The position numbers and the translations under genes were made by a program. From the NCBI GenBank assembly GCA_030446485.1, contig JAUJNF010000003.1:1-64000 (forward strand): 64,000 nucleotides of DNA, given 5' to 3'. Origin of the DNA: Thermoleophilaceae bacterium. GTDB lineage: Bacteria; Actinomycetota; Thermoleophilia; Solirubrobacterales; Thermoleophilaceae. Position 1 is the stretch's first letter. Each line of letters starts with the position of its first letter. The notes beneath the pieces are model-generated. The model saw only the letters and a program-made list of their open reading frames with translations, was not told the origin of the DNA and did not search any database. Shown in pieces: positions 16,726 to 25,945 of the stretch.

Positions 16726-16765
16726 TCGCGCCCGACATGAAGCCGCGCCGTGGGTAACGGGTCAG

Positions 16766-17644
16766 CTACCGCTCTGGTGACAGGAGCGTGGAGCCGGTCG
16801 AACGTGCGGACGCGAGCCGCACCCGCGCCGCCACCGGCGCGTGATCCGAGAGCCGTATCGCCAGGCCGTCGTCGTCGTGGACCTCCCGGCGCGCCGCCGG
16901 CAACGCCCTTGGCCGCTCCTCGAGCTCCAGGCCGCTCATCAGCATGTGGTCGATGGCCCGCGGCCCCGTGGGCGGCGTCAGGCCGAAGCGCCGCTCCAGG
17001 GCCGCGAAGGTGGCGGGCGAGCTCTCCGGGCGCAGGTTGAGGTCACCGCCGAACACGAGCGGCGCGCCCGCCGACCACTCGACCGCCCGCTCTGCGGCGA
17101 TCACCACCTCGCGCTCGGCACGGGCGGGCACGGTGCTCAGATGCATGTTGGCCACCGCCAGCGCGCCTCCGTCGCCGGTCTCCAGCAACGCCCACAGCAG
17201 GCGCCGGCGCTCCGGGCGGTGCGTGAGCGTCAGCCGCCGGACGCCCGCCAGGCGCCACGGCGCCCGGACCAGGATCTGGTTCGAGCCACCCTCGTTGGAG
17301 GCGGTGAGGTCGGGGTTGCGCTCCGCCACCCACGTCCGCACCACCGCGCCGAGGTTGCGCGAGGTGAGTGCCGAGGCGCCGCCCGCGCCGCAGCGGCGGC
17401 AGAGGGGACGCAGCCAGCGCGGCGGCGCCTCCTGCAGCAGCGCCACGTGCCAGTCCTCGCCGGCCAGCACCCCGGCGAACTCGCCGGCCAGCGGCCGGTT
17501 CACCTGCGCGTGACTGGCGTTGCGCTCCGTTACGCCCAGCAATCGCGAGCGCCAGGTGAGGAGAGACGGATCCGGAGGGAAGTCGCGCCCGTGGAAGAGG
17601 TTCCAGGTCAGGAGGCCGACTAGGCTCCGTCGGTGATCCGTCAC
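16766..17644 (-). CDS. Endonuclease/exonuclease/phosphatase (EEP) family protein
   Basis: About 290 residues. The EEP blocks are LLTWNLFHGRDF (catalytic Asn), WHVALLQEAPPRWL (metal Glu), VVRTWVAERNPD, LAVANMHLSTV (His and Asn-type loop), APLVFGGDLNLRPES (GDxN) and the final IRLSDHAPVAARVRL (SDH). All catalytic residues seem present, so the protein is probably an active phosphodiesterase or nuclease. The start is uncertain: the first usable codon is a GTG at 17644, which would overlap the divergent argF start by 12 bp; the conserved region begins only about eight residues later. The C-terminus ends in the gap containing the shared 18-mer element. Confidence 0.85.
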   Translation of the reverse strand: MTDHRRSLVGLLTWNLFHGRDFPPDPSLLTWRSRLLGVTERNASHAQVNRPLAGEFAGVLAGEDWHVALLQEAPPRWLRPLCRRCGAGGASALTSRNLGAVVRTWVAERNPDLTASNEGGSNQILVRAPWRLAGVRRLTLTHRPERRRLLWALLETGDGGALAVANMHLSTVPARAEREVVIAAERAVEWSAGAPLVFGGDLNLRPESSPATFAALERRFGLTPPTGPRAIDHMLMSGLELEERPRALPAARREVHDDDGLAIRLSDHAPVAARVRLASARSTGSTLLSPER

Positions 17645-18562
17645 TTCCTCACCGGCGAGGAGCTTACGAGTGGTGAGCTCGAGGCGCTGATCGAGCGGGC
17701 ACTCGTGCTGAAGGCCGATCGAGGCGCCTCGAACGCCCTGGCTGGCCGCAGCGTCGCCCTGCTGTTCGACCGCCCCTCGACCCGCACGCGCGTGTCGTTC
17801 GAGGTCGGGGTGCACGAGCTCGGCGGCCATCCGGTGATCCTCAGGGAGGCGGAGACACAGCTGTCGCGCGGTGAGTCTTCGCGCGACACCGCCGCCGTGC
17901 TCGGCCGCTTCGTGCACGCGATCGGCGTGCGCACGGGGCCGCACCCCGTGGTCGAGGCCCTGGCCGAGCACTCGCCGGTTCCGGTCGTGAACATGCTTAC
18001 CGCGGACCATCACCCGTGTCAGGCGCTCGCCGACCTGCTGACGCTGCGCGAGCGCTTCGGCCGCCTCTCGGGGCTGCGCCTCACCTACGTGGGCGACGGC
18101 AACAACGTGGCCCACTCCCTCATGGTGCTGGGGGCGAAGGCCGGCATTAAGGTGGTGGTGGCCACCCCGGCCGAGCTGGCCCCCCACCCGCTCGTCGCCC
18201 AGGTGGCGGGTGCCCAGGCCGGCCCCGGAGGCTCGGTCGAGCTGACCGCCGACCCGCAGGGCGCCGCCGCCGGCGCCCACGCCCTCTACACCGACGTGTG
18301 GGTGAGCATGGGCGACGAGGGCGACGCAGCAGGCCGCCGGGAGCTGCTGGCCCCCTACCGGCTCGACGAGGCGCTGCTCCGGCTCGCCCGGCCCGAAGCC
18401 GTGGCGCTGCACTGCCTGCCGGCCCACCCCGGGGAGGAGATCAGCGCCGAGGTGCTCTACGGGCCGCGCTCGGCGGTTTGGGATCAGGCCGAGAACCGCC
18501 TGCACGCGCAGAAGGCGCTACTCGAGCTGCTCACACAGCCGGCGCCCGCGCCTCCGCGGTGA
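17633..18562 (+). CDS. argF: Ornithine carbamoyltransferase
   Basis: Makes citrulline from ornithine and carbamoyl phosphate in arginine biosynthesis. 309 residues. The carbamoyl-phosphate loop is FDRPSTRTRVSFEVG. Further motifs are the TADHHPCQALADLLT box, YVGDGNNVAHSLMVLGAKAG (ornithine side), DVWVSMGDE and ALHCLPAHPGEEI (HCLP catalytic Cys). It starts with GTG at 17633 and is divergent from the EEP gene with almost no spacer, so its promoter must lie inside that gene. No other arginine gene is in the window. Confidence 0.95.
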   Translation: MIRHFLTGEELTSGELEALIERALVLKADRGASNALAGRSVALLFDRPSTRTRVSFEVGVHELGGHPVILREAETQLSRGESSRDTAAVLGRFVHAIGVRTGPHPVVEALAEHSPVPVVNMLTADHHPCQALADLLTLRERFGRLSGLRLTYVGDGNNVAHSLMVLGAKAGIKVVVATPAELAPHPLVAQVAGAQAGPGGSVELTADPQGAAAGAHALYTDVWVSMGDEGDAAGRRELLAPYRLDEALLRLARPEAVALHCLPAHPGEEISAEVLYGPRSAVWDQAENRLHAQKALLELLTQPAPAPPR

Positions 18563-18594
18563 TCTAACGTGTCCGCTGCCCCGAACAGGATCAC

Positions 18595-18963
18595 ATGCGC
18601 ACACTCACCCTCATAGCCGTCCTTTCCGTCACCGGCCTCGTCTCCGGCTGCGGCGGCGACGACTCCTCCCCAGAGCCCAGCTCCGGCGCGGGCGGCGGCG
18701 GCGGCAACGTCGTCGAGGTCGGGATGGAGGGCTCGCAGTACATGCCCCAGTCGGTCGACGTTCCGGTGGGGGCGACCGTCAAGTGGACGAACACCGACAC
18801 CCCGGCGCACACGGTCGACTACGTGGACGGGCCGGGCGAGAAGTTCAGCTCGGGCACGATGAACCCCGGCGACGAGTTCGAGCAGAAGTTCACCGCGGCG
18901 GGCACCGTCAACTACATCTGCGAAATCCACCCGTTCCAGAAGGGCGTCTTGAACGTCAAGTAG
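18595..18963 (+). CDS. Lipid-anchored cupredoxin (plastocyanin-like) with a possible Gln axial ligand
   Basis: 122 residues. Signal peptide with lipobox VTGLVSGC, then a Gly-rich linker, then one cupredoxin domain. Copper ligands visible: His in TPAHTVDYV, then Cys and His in NYICEIHPFQKGVLNV. Where most relatives have HPFM or HPxM, this protein has HPFQ. The fourth ligand would be Gln, as in stellacyanin-type sites, or missing. Role is probably extracytoplasmic electron transfer. It begins 32 bp after argF. Confidence 0.88.
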   Translation: MRTLTLIAVLSVTGLVSGCGGDDSSPEPSSGAGGGGGNVVEVGMEGSQYMPQSVDVPVGATVKWTNTDTPAHTVDYVDGPGEKFSSGTMNPGDEFEQKFTAAGTVNYICEIHPFQKGVLNVK

Positions 18964-18976
18964 GTCCTGAGGTGGG

Positions 18977-20442
<1,466 letters not shown>

Positions 20443-20446
<4 letters not shown>

Positions 20447-21606
20447 GGCGTGGCCTCCGCGAGCGGCCGCCGCTTCGCGAAGCGGTCGGGGGCGAAGGCG
20501 GAAACCGCTTCGCCCGGCTCGTCCCCGGCGAGGATCGCGGCCACCGTCTCGGCGGTGATCGGGGCGAGCAGCACGCCGTTGCGGTGGTGACCCGCGGCCC
20601 ACACGAGCCCGTCGAGGGCCGAGCGGCCGATCAGGGGCGCGTTGTCGGGCGTTCCGGGGCGCAGCCGCGCGCGCGCCTCCACGAACTCCAGCTCGCCCAC
20701 GTCGGGCAGCACCTCCCACGCCGCCTCGAGCAGCCGGTGCACGCCCTCGCCGGTCACCCGCGTGTCGAATCCCCGCTCTTCCACGGTGGCCCCGATCGCG
20801 ACCGACCCGTCGCTGCGCGGCACCACGTAGCAGCGCGGCGTGCGCACCAGGCGTTCGGCGACCGGCGGTGCCTCGGGGGCGGCGCGTAGGCCGAGGATCT
20901 GCCCCTTCACCGGCCGCACGGGTGGGCGAGCGTCCTCGGGTAGGCCGGGGAGCAGCCCGCTCCACGCACCCGCGGCGGCCACCACATGGTCGGCCCGCAC
21001 GGAGCCGAGAGCATCAGAACGCACGCCCACCACGGCGTCGTCCGCCACCTCCAACTCGACGGCGCCCACGCCCTCCTCGAGCTCTCCCCCGGCGGCCGTG
21101 AGCGCGCGGGCGAGCGCCCGGACCGCGGCCGCCGGGTCGACCTGGTGGTCCTGAGGCGCGTGGATGCCGCCGCTCACCCGCGGCGAGAGACCGGGCTCGA
21201 GGCGACGGGACTCGCGGCCCGTCAGCCACTCGACGTCGAGTCCCAGCGACCGTTGGAAGGCGTGCAGCCGGCGCAGCTCCTCACCGTCGTCGCGATCGGC
21301 GGCCACCACCAGCGCGCCGCTCTCCCGGTAGCCGGTATCGACCCCCGCCGCCGCCCTCAACTCGCCTTCGAACTCGGGCCACAGCGCCATGCCCGCCAGG
21401 TTCAGCCCGAGCAGAGCCTCCTCGCCGAACTCGGCCTCCGTGACCGGCGCAAGCATGCCCGCGGCAACCCCCGAGGACCCTGACCCGGCGACGTCACGCT
21501 CGACCACCAGAACCGACAGCCCACGTTGCGCACAGCGCCACCCGCAGGCCAGCCCGACGATGCCCGCGCCGACGACGACGACGTCGTAGCGACTGGACGC
21601 GGGCAC
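20443..21606 (-). CDS. thiO: Glycine oxidase ThiO (FAD-dependent)
   Basis: Oxidises glycine to the imine used by ThiG. 387 residues, GTG start at 21606. The FAD-binding motif is YDVVVVGAGIVGLACGWRCA, followed by GSGSSGVAAGMLAP. Later blocks are PPVRPVKGQILGL, RCYVVPRSDGSVAIGATVEE, ARLRPGTPDNAPLIGRS and WAAGHHRNGVLLAPITAETV, all typical of DAO-family ThiO. It is the first gene of the thiOSG operon. Upstream I find no TPP riboswitch; the prophage remnant begins about 110 bp away. Confidence 0.95.
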
Positions 21607-21714
21607 AAGGGGAGGGTACCGACGCCGCGCGGCCGCGGGGACGTCGCGAAGCCCTAGGGCTCCCTACGTGCGTGGCGATGCGTTGCACCCCGGGTTCCGA
21701 CCGGCGAAGCCGCG

Positions 21715-22080
21715 TACTACGTGCTCGACATGACCCGCACCCGCGCAACCCCCGGCGCCGTCGAAGCGCTCGTGGGGCAGACAGCCGCCATCGACGGCCA
21801 CCGCGTGCATTCGCATCGAACAGGAGCCGGGGGCGTCGGGCGTGAACAGGGCCGACCGATACGTGCGCCACGTGCTGGCCGGTTGGAGCGTCAAGCGCAT
21901 CCGCCCGACCGGCGACAAGGTGGCCCGCGAGCCCGCTGTCCATGATGGAGCCCGGCAACGTCGCCGTCGTCCGAGGGCCGTGGCTCGGCACGTTCCTCGA
22001 CGAGCTGGAGGCGTTCCCCGCCGGCACTCATGACGACCAGGTAAATCCAGTAGCCGGTGTCTCAACGCGCGCTAGCGGGG
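21715..22080 (+). pseudogene. Phage terminase large subunit fossil (C-terminal nuclease part)
   Basis: No intact frame, but three consecutive segments in shifted frames read as one terminase C-terminus: VLDMTRTRATPGAVEALVGQ (about 21721-21780), then IEQEPGASGVNRADRYVRHV followed by LAGWSVKRIRPTGDKVARE (about 21815-21935), then MMEPGNVAVVRGPWLGTFLD followed by ELEAFPAGTHDDQVNPVAG (about 21942-22060). The EQEPG, RPTGDK and HDDQV blocks are typical of TerL nuclease domains. At least two frameshifts separate them. The N-terminal ATPase part is gone. Evidence of an old prophage between thiO and thiE. Confidence 0.8.
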
Positions 22081-22109
22081 CGCCGGTCGGCGCGCATCCG
22101 AAGGCTCAG

Positions 22110-22616
22110 CTAAGCGGTAGGAGGCGCCGTCCGCTCCGTCGGTGCCGTCTGCTCCGTCGGTGCCGTCTGCTCGGTTGGTGTCGAAGGATCTGGCTCAGCC
22201 GTGGGGATGTCGTCGATCGTTTCTACGACATCCCCTACACGAACCATGTTTCCGGTTGGTAGCGCCTCTATCTCGGCGTGCTCGACGTCCAGTTCTATCG
22301 GGACCTGCTCCCACCTGGCTCTAGGGCCCATGAGGGCGCCGAGCGAACCTGATCTGAAGGGGTCCGGCTCGTCTCGAACCCTTACACGCCTCGAACCAGG
22401 AGACGCGACCGTGAACCGTGCGTAGACCTCACGCGCATGGACGAGAGCTTTCTGTCGCCTGTACGTGCCGAGCACGTCCCCCGTCTCCGGGTCCTTGATC
22501 TCCTCAGGCGGGGTGAAGATGCCGAGACGAACACCGGGCTCAACTCCGTGCTCCGTCCCTACGTTGAGCACCAATCGCCGCTCGTCGAGAATCCTGATTA
22601 CCCGCCCTACGATCAT
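22110..22616 (-). CDS. Unknown protein with a beta-rich domain and a Thr/Pro/Glu-rich tail
   Basis: 168 residues. The N-terminus MIVGRVIRILDERRLVLNVG-TEHGVEPG reads like a small beta domain of the type found in FlgT-C-like proteins (assignment weak). It continues EIKDPETGDVLGTYRRQK. The tail has hexapeptide repeats TPTEQT-APTEQT-APTERT, encoded by an 18-bp tandem repeat. It overlaps the upstream gene 22613-23494 by 4 bp (ATGA). The pair lies inside the prophage fossil and looks lower in GC than its neighbours, so it may be a phage or cargo unit. Confidence 0.6.
   Translation of the reverse strand: MIVGRVIRILDERRLVLNVGTEHGVEPGVRLGIFTPPEEIKDPETGDVLGTYRRQKALVHAREVYARFTVASPGSRRVRVRDEPDPFRSGSLGALMGPRARWEQVPIELDVEHAEIEALPTGNMVRVGDVVETIDDIPTAEPDPSTPTEQTAPTEQTAPTERTAPPTA
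22133..22186. repeat. 18-bp tandem repeat inside the tail of the 22110 gene
   Basis: Two identical 18-bp units (22133-22150 and 22151-22168, GCTCCGTCGGTGCCGTCT) and a third diverged unit to 22186. Read on the minus strand they encode the repeated TEQTAP peptide. A likely site of length change. Confidence 0.85.
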
Positions 22617-23494
22617 CGCTCGTCGTCTCCGAGATCGGCTGCGTTCTCTGGTCCATCAGGTGAAGTCGCCGGCATTAGCACAAGCATAAGTTTGTCACTG
22701 AGCGCTAGGACCGCATCGCGTAGGTCGGCTATCGCTTCTTCTGTCACGCCGGGGAACAGTGAGGCACCGGCGAGTCGCAGAGCATGACCGGTCGGCGAAA
22801 AGCTCCCTGACTCTTCAAGCTCATCCGCAAGCGCCATAGGCACGTGAACCTGATTGAACGCCGCGTGGACGTTGCGACTCCCCGCTTCGACCACAACGCC
22901 AGGGAGGGAGGCGGTTCCTTGATCGTCCACGAGCAGGACCACCTCATCAATCAACCGTTCGGCACCTTCACCCACAACCGCTTGAACTCCGATGGTGTCG
23001 TCGTCCACCCGGTTCACACGAACTACCGGCCACGCCGCGCTGTCCTCTCGTCTCATCGTGCGATGCCTCTGTGCGACGTTGAGCATGCTCACGTGTTGTT
23101 GTAACGCTTCCAGCAGCTGCTCCGTGCTGAAGCTCGGCTCGCGGAGGGCAGTCTGCAACTGTTCGATGTACTCGTCCCGTTCCACGACCTCACCTTCGAG
23201 TTCGGCAACGCGACCCACCCGGCGCTCCAGCTCCCGGTTGTCAATCGTTGCCGCGTCCCTCTCGTCCCCGAGCGTCCGTAACGCCGTATCGCGTGTCCGG
23301 ATCTCCTCGGTGAGGCGACTTGACTCGACCCACAGCTCCGCGATCAGCAGCGCGGCGAGCAACGCACCGAAGATCGCGAGGCCAACCCAGCAGTAGACGA
23401 GGAAGGCGACGATCCCGGTCGCGACCGCGAAGCCAGTAGTGAAGATCTTGCCCGGTCCTTTGACCTGATTGGCGACCGGCACGGGGACGTGCAC
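22613..23494 (-). CDS. Unknown membrane protein with coiled coil and C-terminal globular domain
   Basis: 293 residues, GTG start. Two close hydrophobic segments at residues 18-55 (FAVATGIVAFLVYCWVGLAI, FGALLAALLIAELWV) are followed by a coiled coil (about 58-125: RLTEEIRTRDTALRTLGDER, NRELERRVGRVAELEGEVVE) and a globular region (VVRVNRVDDDTIGVQAVVGE). I do not recognise the family. The architecture, an anchor plus a rod plus a cytoplasmic domain, is seen in many defence and phage-derived proteins, but nothing here proves that. First gene of a two-gene operon with 22110-22616, between two phage fossils. Confidence 0.65.
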   Translation of the reverse strand: MHVPVPVANQVKGPGKIFTTGFAVATGIVAFLVYCWVGLAIFGALLAALLIAELWVESSRLTEEIRTRDTALRTLGDERDAATIDNRELERRVGRVAELEGEVVERDEYIEQLQTALREPSFSTEQLLEALQQHVSMLNVAQRHRTMRREDSAAWPVVRVNRVDDDTIGVQAVVGEGAERLIDEVVLLVDDQGTASLPGVVVEAGSRNVHAAFNQVHVPMALADELEESGSFSPTGHALRLAGASLFPGVTEEAIADLRDAVLALSDKLMLVLMPATSPDGPENAADLGDDER

Positions 23495-23628
23495 CGATCG
23501 AACCTAAAGCATCTGGCGGCGCACTTGCGTCCCCTAGGTTCCGTGCACGCCATCCGGCCGCGCGCCCAGTTTTCATGCGGTGTTCGACCGCTCTACCAGT
23601 CACCCGTGAGTACCTCCAGCTCGACCGC

Positions 23629-23763
23629 GGTGGGCTATCTCGGGTCTCCACGGCCGAGCAGGCCGACCACGGCTACGGGCTCCCGGTCCAACGTCAGCGC
23701 GTCGAGGAGTTCCGCCGGCGCGGAGGGCTCCGCGTGGCTAACGTGACCACCGACTCTGGGTGA
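23629..23763 (+). pseudogene. Serine recombinase N-terminal fossil (phage integrase remnant)
   Basis: The segment reads LSRVSTAEQADHGYGLPVQR-QRVEEFRRRGGLRVAN followed by TTDSG-stop. It matches the start of the resolvase domain of large serine recombinases, including the RVST motif whose Ser (codon at 23647) is the catalytic residue, then EQAxxGYGLPxQ. The protein is cut off after about 45 conserved residues, so it is inactive. With the terminase fossil at 21715 it brackets 22110-23494. Confidence 0.75.
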
Positions 23764-23832
23764 GCGGAACCGGACAGTCTGTGCTCTACCGGCGCCGTAG
23801 GCGGCGAAAAGCGAGCCAATCAAGGACGCAGG

Positions 23833-23888
23833 GGCGAAGCTTTGGTGGGCCAAAGCGAGCCCCGAGGACGCCGAGTGGCGAAGCTTTG
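23833..23888. repeat. Hairpin and 12-bp direct repeats next to the recombinase fossil
   Basis: GGCGAAGCTTTG occurs at 23833-23844 and 23877-23888, each preceded by a related GGACGC stretch. Between them is a hairpin, GCTTTGG-TGGG-CCAAAGC (23839-23856). The hairpin lies about 40 bp past the DUF6458 stop and could be its terminator. The direct repeats could be a leftover of integration. The rest of 23495-23895 shows nothing else beyond the recombinase fossil. Confidence 0.5.
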
Positions 23889-23895
23889 CAGCCGC

Positions 23896-24156
23896 CTAGT
23901 AGCGGTCGCGGGGGTCGCGGACGGGAACCTCCCGCTCCCGCACCACCGGCGGCGGCTCGTCGTATCGCGTCACGGCAGTCCGCCGCGGCCGCGAGTACAT
24001 GAACTCGTACAGCAGCGAGATGATGAGCCCGATGATCCCGATGATGAGGAGGATCTGACCCGCCGTGTCGATCTCGAAGCCCGAGATGTCGGCGTTCACC
24101 GCGTAGGCCAGGATCGCGCCGACCGCGATCAAAAATATGGATGTGCCTATGCCCAT
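23896..24156 (-). CDS. DUF6458-type small membrane protein
   Basis: 86 residues with two membrane helices: GTSIFLIAVGAILAYAV then AGQILLIIGIIGLIISLLYE, with the linker NADISGFEIDT between them. A basic-acidic Pro/Arg tail ends in REREVPVRDPRDRY. This pattern is common in actinobacteria and has no known function. A ribosome site AAGGAG precedes the ATG at 24156. It is divergent from thiE. Confidence 0.85.
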   Translation of the reverse strand: MGIGTSIFLIAVGAILAYAVNADISGFEIDTAGQILLIIGIIGLIISLLYEFMYSRPRRTAVTRYDEPPPVVREREVPVRDPRDRY

Positions 24157-24273
24157 CGTCTGCTCCTTGGTCGGGTCAGCCCTCAGGAGGGTAGCCGTTG
24201 GCCGGGGACCTGATCGGCATTCCGGCGCGAGAGCTCGCGTCGTGATTCGCCCCTATGTCACGATCCTCCTGCT

Positions 24274-24948
24274 GTGAAGACCGCCTACGGCCAAATCCGG
24301 CGAGCCCGTCTCGCCGCCGCGAGGCTGTACCTGGTGACCGAGGGCGGCGCCGGCACGCGGCGGGCCGAGTCGCTACTCCACGCCGCGCTCGCCGGCGGCG
24401 TCGATGTGGTCCAGCTGCGCGACAAGGCCGCGGACGACCTCGCCCTGCTCCGGGCGGGCGAGCTCTTCCGCCGGCTCTGCGACCAGCACCAGGCGCTGTT
24501 CATCGTCAACGACCGCCCCGACCTCGCGCTGGCCTGCGCCGCCGACGGCGTGCACCTCGGCCAGGCCGACGGCGATCTCGCGGCCGCGCGCGACACCGTG
24601 GGCTCCGAGCTCCTGATCGGCCTGTCCACCCACTCACCGGAGCAGGTCGACGCCGGCGTCGCCTCACCGGCGGACTACCTCGGCGTGGGCCCGGTATGGG
24701 AGACCGCCACGAAGCCCGGACGCGCGGCCGTGGGCCTCGAGCTGGTCGAGTACGCCGCGCGGGCGGCCGGCAAGCCGTTCTTCGCGATCGGCGGGATCGA
24801 CGCCGTACGCGCGCCGCTCGTGCTGGCCGCCGGGGCGGAGCGGCTGGCGGTGGTGCGCGCCATACGCGACGCTCCCGACCCGCGGCACGCGGCGGCCGAG
24901 CTCCGTGCCACCATCGAGAGGGAGGCGCCCGCTCATGCCGTCGCCTAA
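24274..24948 (+). CDS. thiE: Thiamine-phosphate synthase ThiE
   Basis: Joins HMP pyrophosphate and thiazole phosphate. 224 residues, GTG start. TIM-barrel motifs: LYLVTEGGAGTRR, GGVDVVQLRDKAADD, ALFIVNDRPDLALACAADGV, HLGQADGDLAAAR, LIGLSTHSPEQV, ASPADYLGVGPVWETATKP and FFAIGGIDAVRAP. It lies 2.7 kb from thiO on the other side of the prophage fossil and opposite in strand. An ACCTGATC stretch upstream (about 24208) recalls the end of a TPP riboswitch, but no matching CTGAGA half is present. Confidence 0.95.
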   Translation: MKTAYGQIRRARLAAARLYLVTEGGAGTRRAESLLHAALAGGVDVVQLRDKAADDLALLRAGELFRRLCDQHQALFIVNDRPDLALACAADGVHLGQADGDLAAARDTVGSELLIGLSTHSPEQVDAGVASPADYLGVGPVWETATKPGRAAVGLELVEYAARAAGKPFFAIGGIDAVRAPLVLAAGAERLAVVRAIRDAPDPRHAAAELRATIEREAPAHAVA

Positions 24949-25498
24949 GCGGAGCCGCAAGCGGCGCTCGGGCTCTTCCGCGGCCTCGGCCGCTCCCCCG
25001 GGTCCCGCGCCTGCCGCGGGACCCACCGCGGCCGGTCCCGCGCCGGCCGGCGTGGCCGAGGAGCCCAGGCGCCGCCTCCGCGCCGAGGAGAAGAACGCCG
25101 CGGCCCGAGCCGCACTCGTGCCCCTCCGGCGCGGCGAGCGGCCGCGCGCGGTGACGGTGGCCGCCGTGGTCGCCCTCCTGCTCGCGCTCGTGACCATCGT
25201 GACCTACCTGGCCGGCGCCGAGCTGCAGAACGGCAAGCCCGCCCCCCTCGCCGCCGCGGCCGCCCAGGCGCTGCTCATGCTGGTGATGGCCTGGGGCCTG
25301 TGGCGAGTCCGTTACTGGGCGGTGCTCGGGATGCAGGCCCTCCTCGGCCTGGTGATCGTCGTGTTCTCGCTGTCGGCGCTGATCAACGCCAGCGTGGTCG
25401 GCCTGCTGATCATCGCCGCGGTACTCATCCCCGCCGTCACGCTCTTCTGGTTCCTCATCAAGGCGATGGGCCGCATACAGATGCCGGTGCGCCAGTGA
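24935..25498 (+). CDS. Membrane protein with four helices and a basic Ala/Pro-rich N-terminus
   Basis: 187 residues from the ATG at 24935, which has a GAGGGAGG ribosome site and overlaps thiE by 14 bp. The tail is basic (PSPKRSRKRRSG) and then Ala/Pro-rich to about residue 55. Four hydrophobic segments follow: VTVAAVVALLLALVTIVTYL, AAAQALLMLVMAWGLW, YWAVLGMQALLGLVIVVF and VGLLIIAAVLIPAVTLFWFL. I do not recognise the family. It is coupled to the downstream thioesterase by a GTGA overlap, so these genes form one transcript with thiE. Confidence 0.75.
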   Translation: MPSPKRSRKRRSGSSAASAAPPGPAPAAGPTAAGPAPAGVAEEPRRRLRAEEKNAAARAALVPLRRGERPRAVTVAAVVALLLALVTIVTYLAGAELQNGKPAPLAAAAAQALLMLVMAWGLWRVRYWAVLGMQALLGLVIVVFSLSALINASVVGLLIIAAVLIPAVTLFWFLIKAMGRIQMPVRQ

Positions 25499-25932
25499 GC
25501 GAAGACGACGGCTGGCCCTTCTCCACCGTCGATCGCGTCCGCTTCGGCGACCTCGACGCCATGCAGCACCTGAACAACGTCGAGTTCCTGCGCTTCGCCG
25601 AGACGGCGCGCATCGCCTACACGCAGCAGCTCGTTCCCGACTTCTCGCCCATCGAGCGCAGCTCGTTCGGCTACGTCGTGGCCGAGAACCACATCGCCTA
25701 CCGCTCGCCGGTGGGCTTCGGCGAGGAGATCCGCACGCGCGTGCGGCCCCGCAGGCCGGACGAGAAGAGTGTGCGCATGGACTTCGAGATGCACGCCGAG
25801 GGCGACGGGCGGCTGATCGCCGAGGGCCATGCCGTGCTCGTGGGCTACGACTACGGCGAGGAGGCTGCGGCGGCTATCCCCGAGGAGGTGCGCGAGCGGT
25901 TCGCCGCCGATGCGCCCCCGGACGACCGCTAG
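25495..25932 (+). CDS. Acyl-CoA thioesterase, 4HBT hotdog fold
   Basis: 145 residues, GTG start overlapping the previous stop. Hotdog markers: VRFGDLDAMQHLNNVEFLRF (catalytic Asp-x-D/N region of 4-hydroxybenzoyl-CoA thioesterase relatives), AENHIAYRSPVGFGEEI and MDFEMHAEGDGRLIAEGHAV. It hydrolyses an acyl-CoA of unknown chain. It lies directly before lipoamide dehydrogenase (13 bp). Confidence 0.88.
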   Translation: MSEDDGWPFSTVDRVRFGDLDAMQHLNNVEFLRFAETARIAYTQQLVPDFSPIERSSFGYVVAENHIAYRSPVGFGEEIRTRVRPRRPDEKSVRMDFEMHAEGDGRLIAEGHAVLVGYDYGEEAAAAIPEEVRERFAADAPPDDR

Positions 25933-25945
25933 GGTCCTCGGGCCC

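Noticed and set aside
23560-23610. TTCGACCGCTCTACCAGTCAC as a tRNA fragment at a phage attachment site
   Set aside because: No tRNA stem structure could be built around it.
24200-24235. ACCTGATC before thiE, similar to part of a TPP riboswitch
   Set aside because: The other half (CTGAGA and its helices) is not present within a fitting distance, and 8 matching bases are expected by chance.
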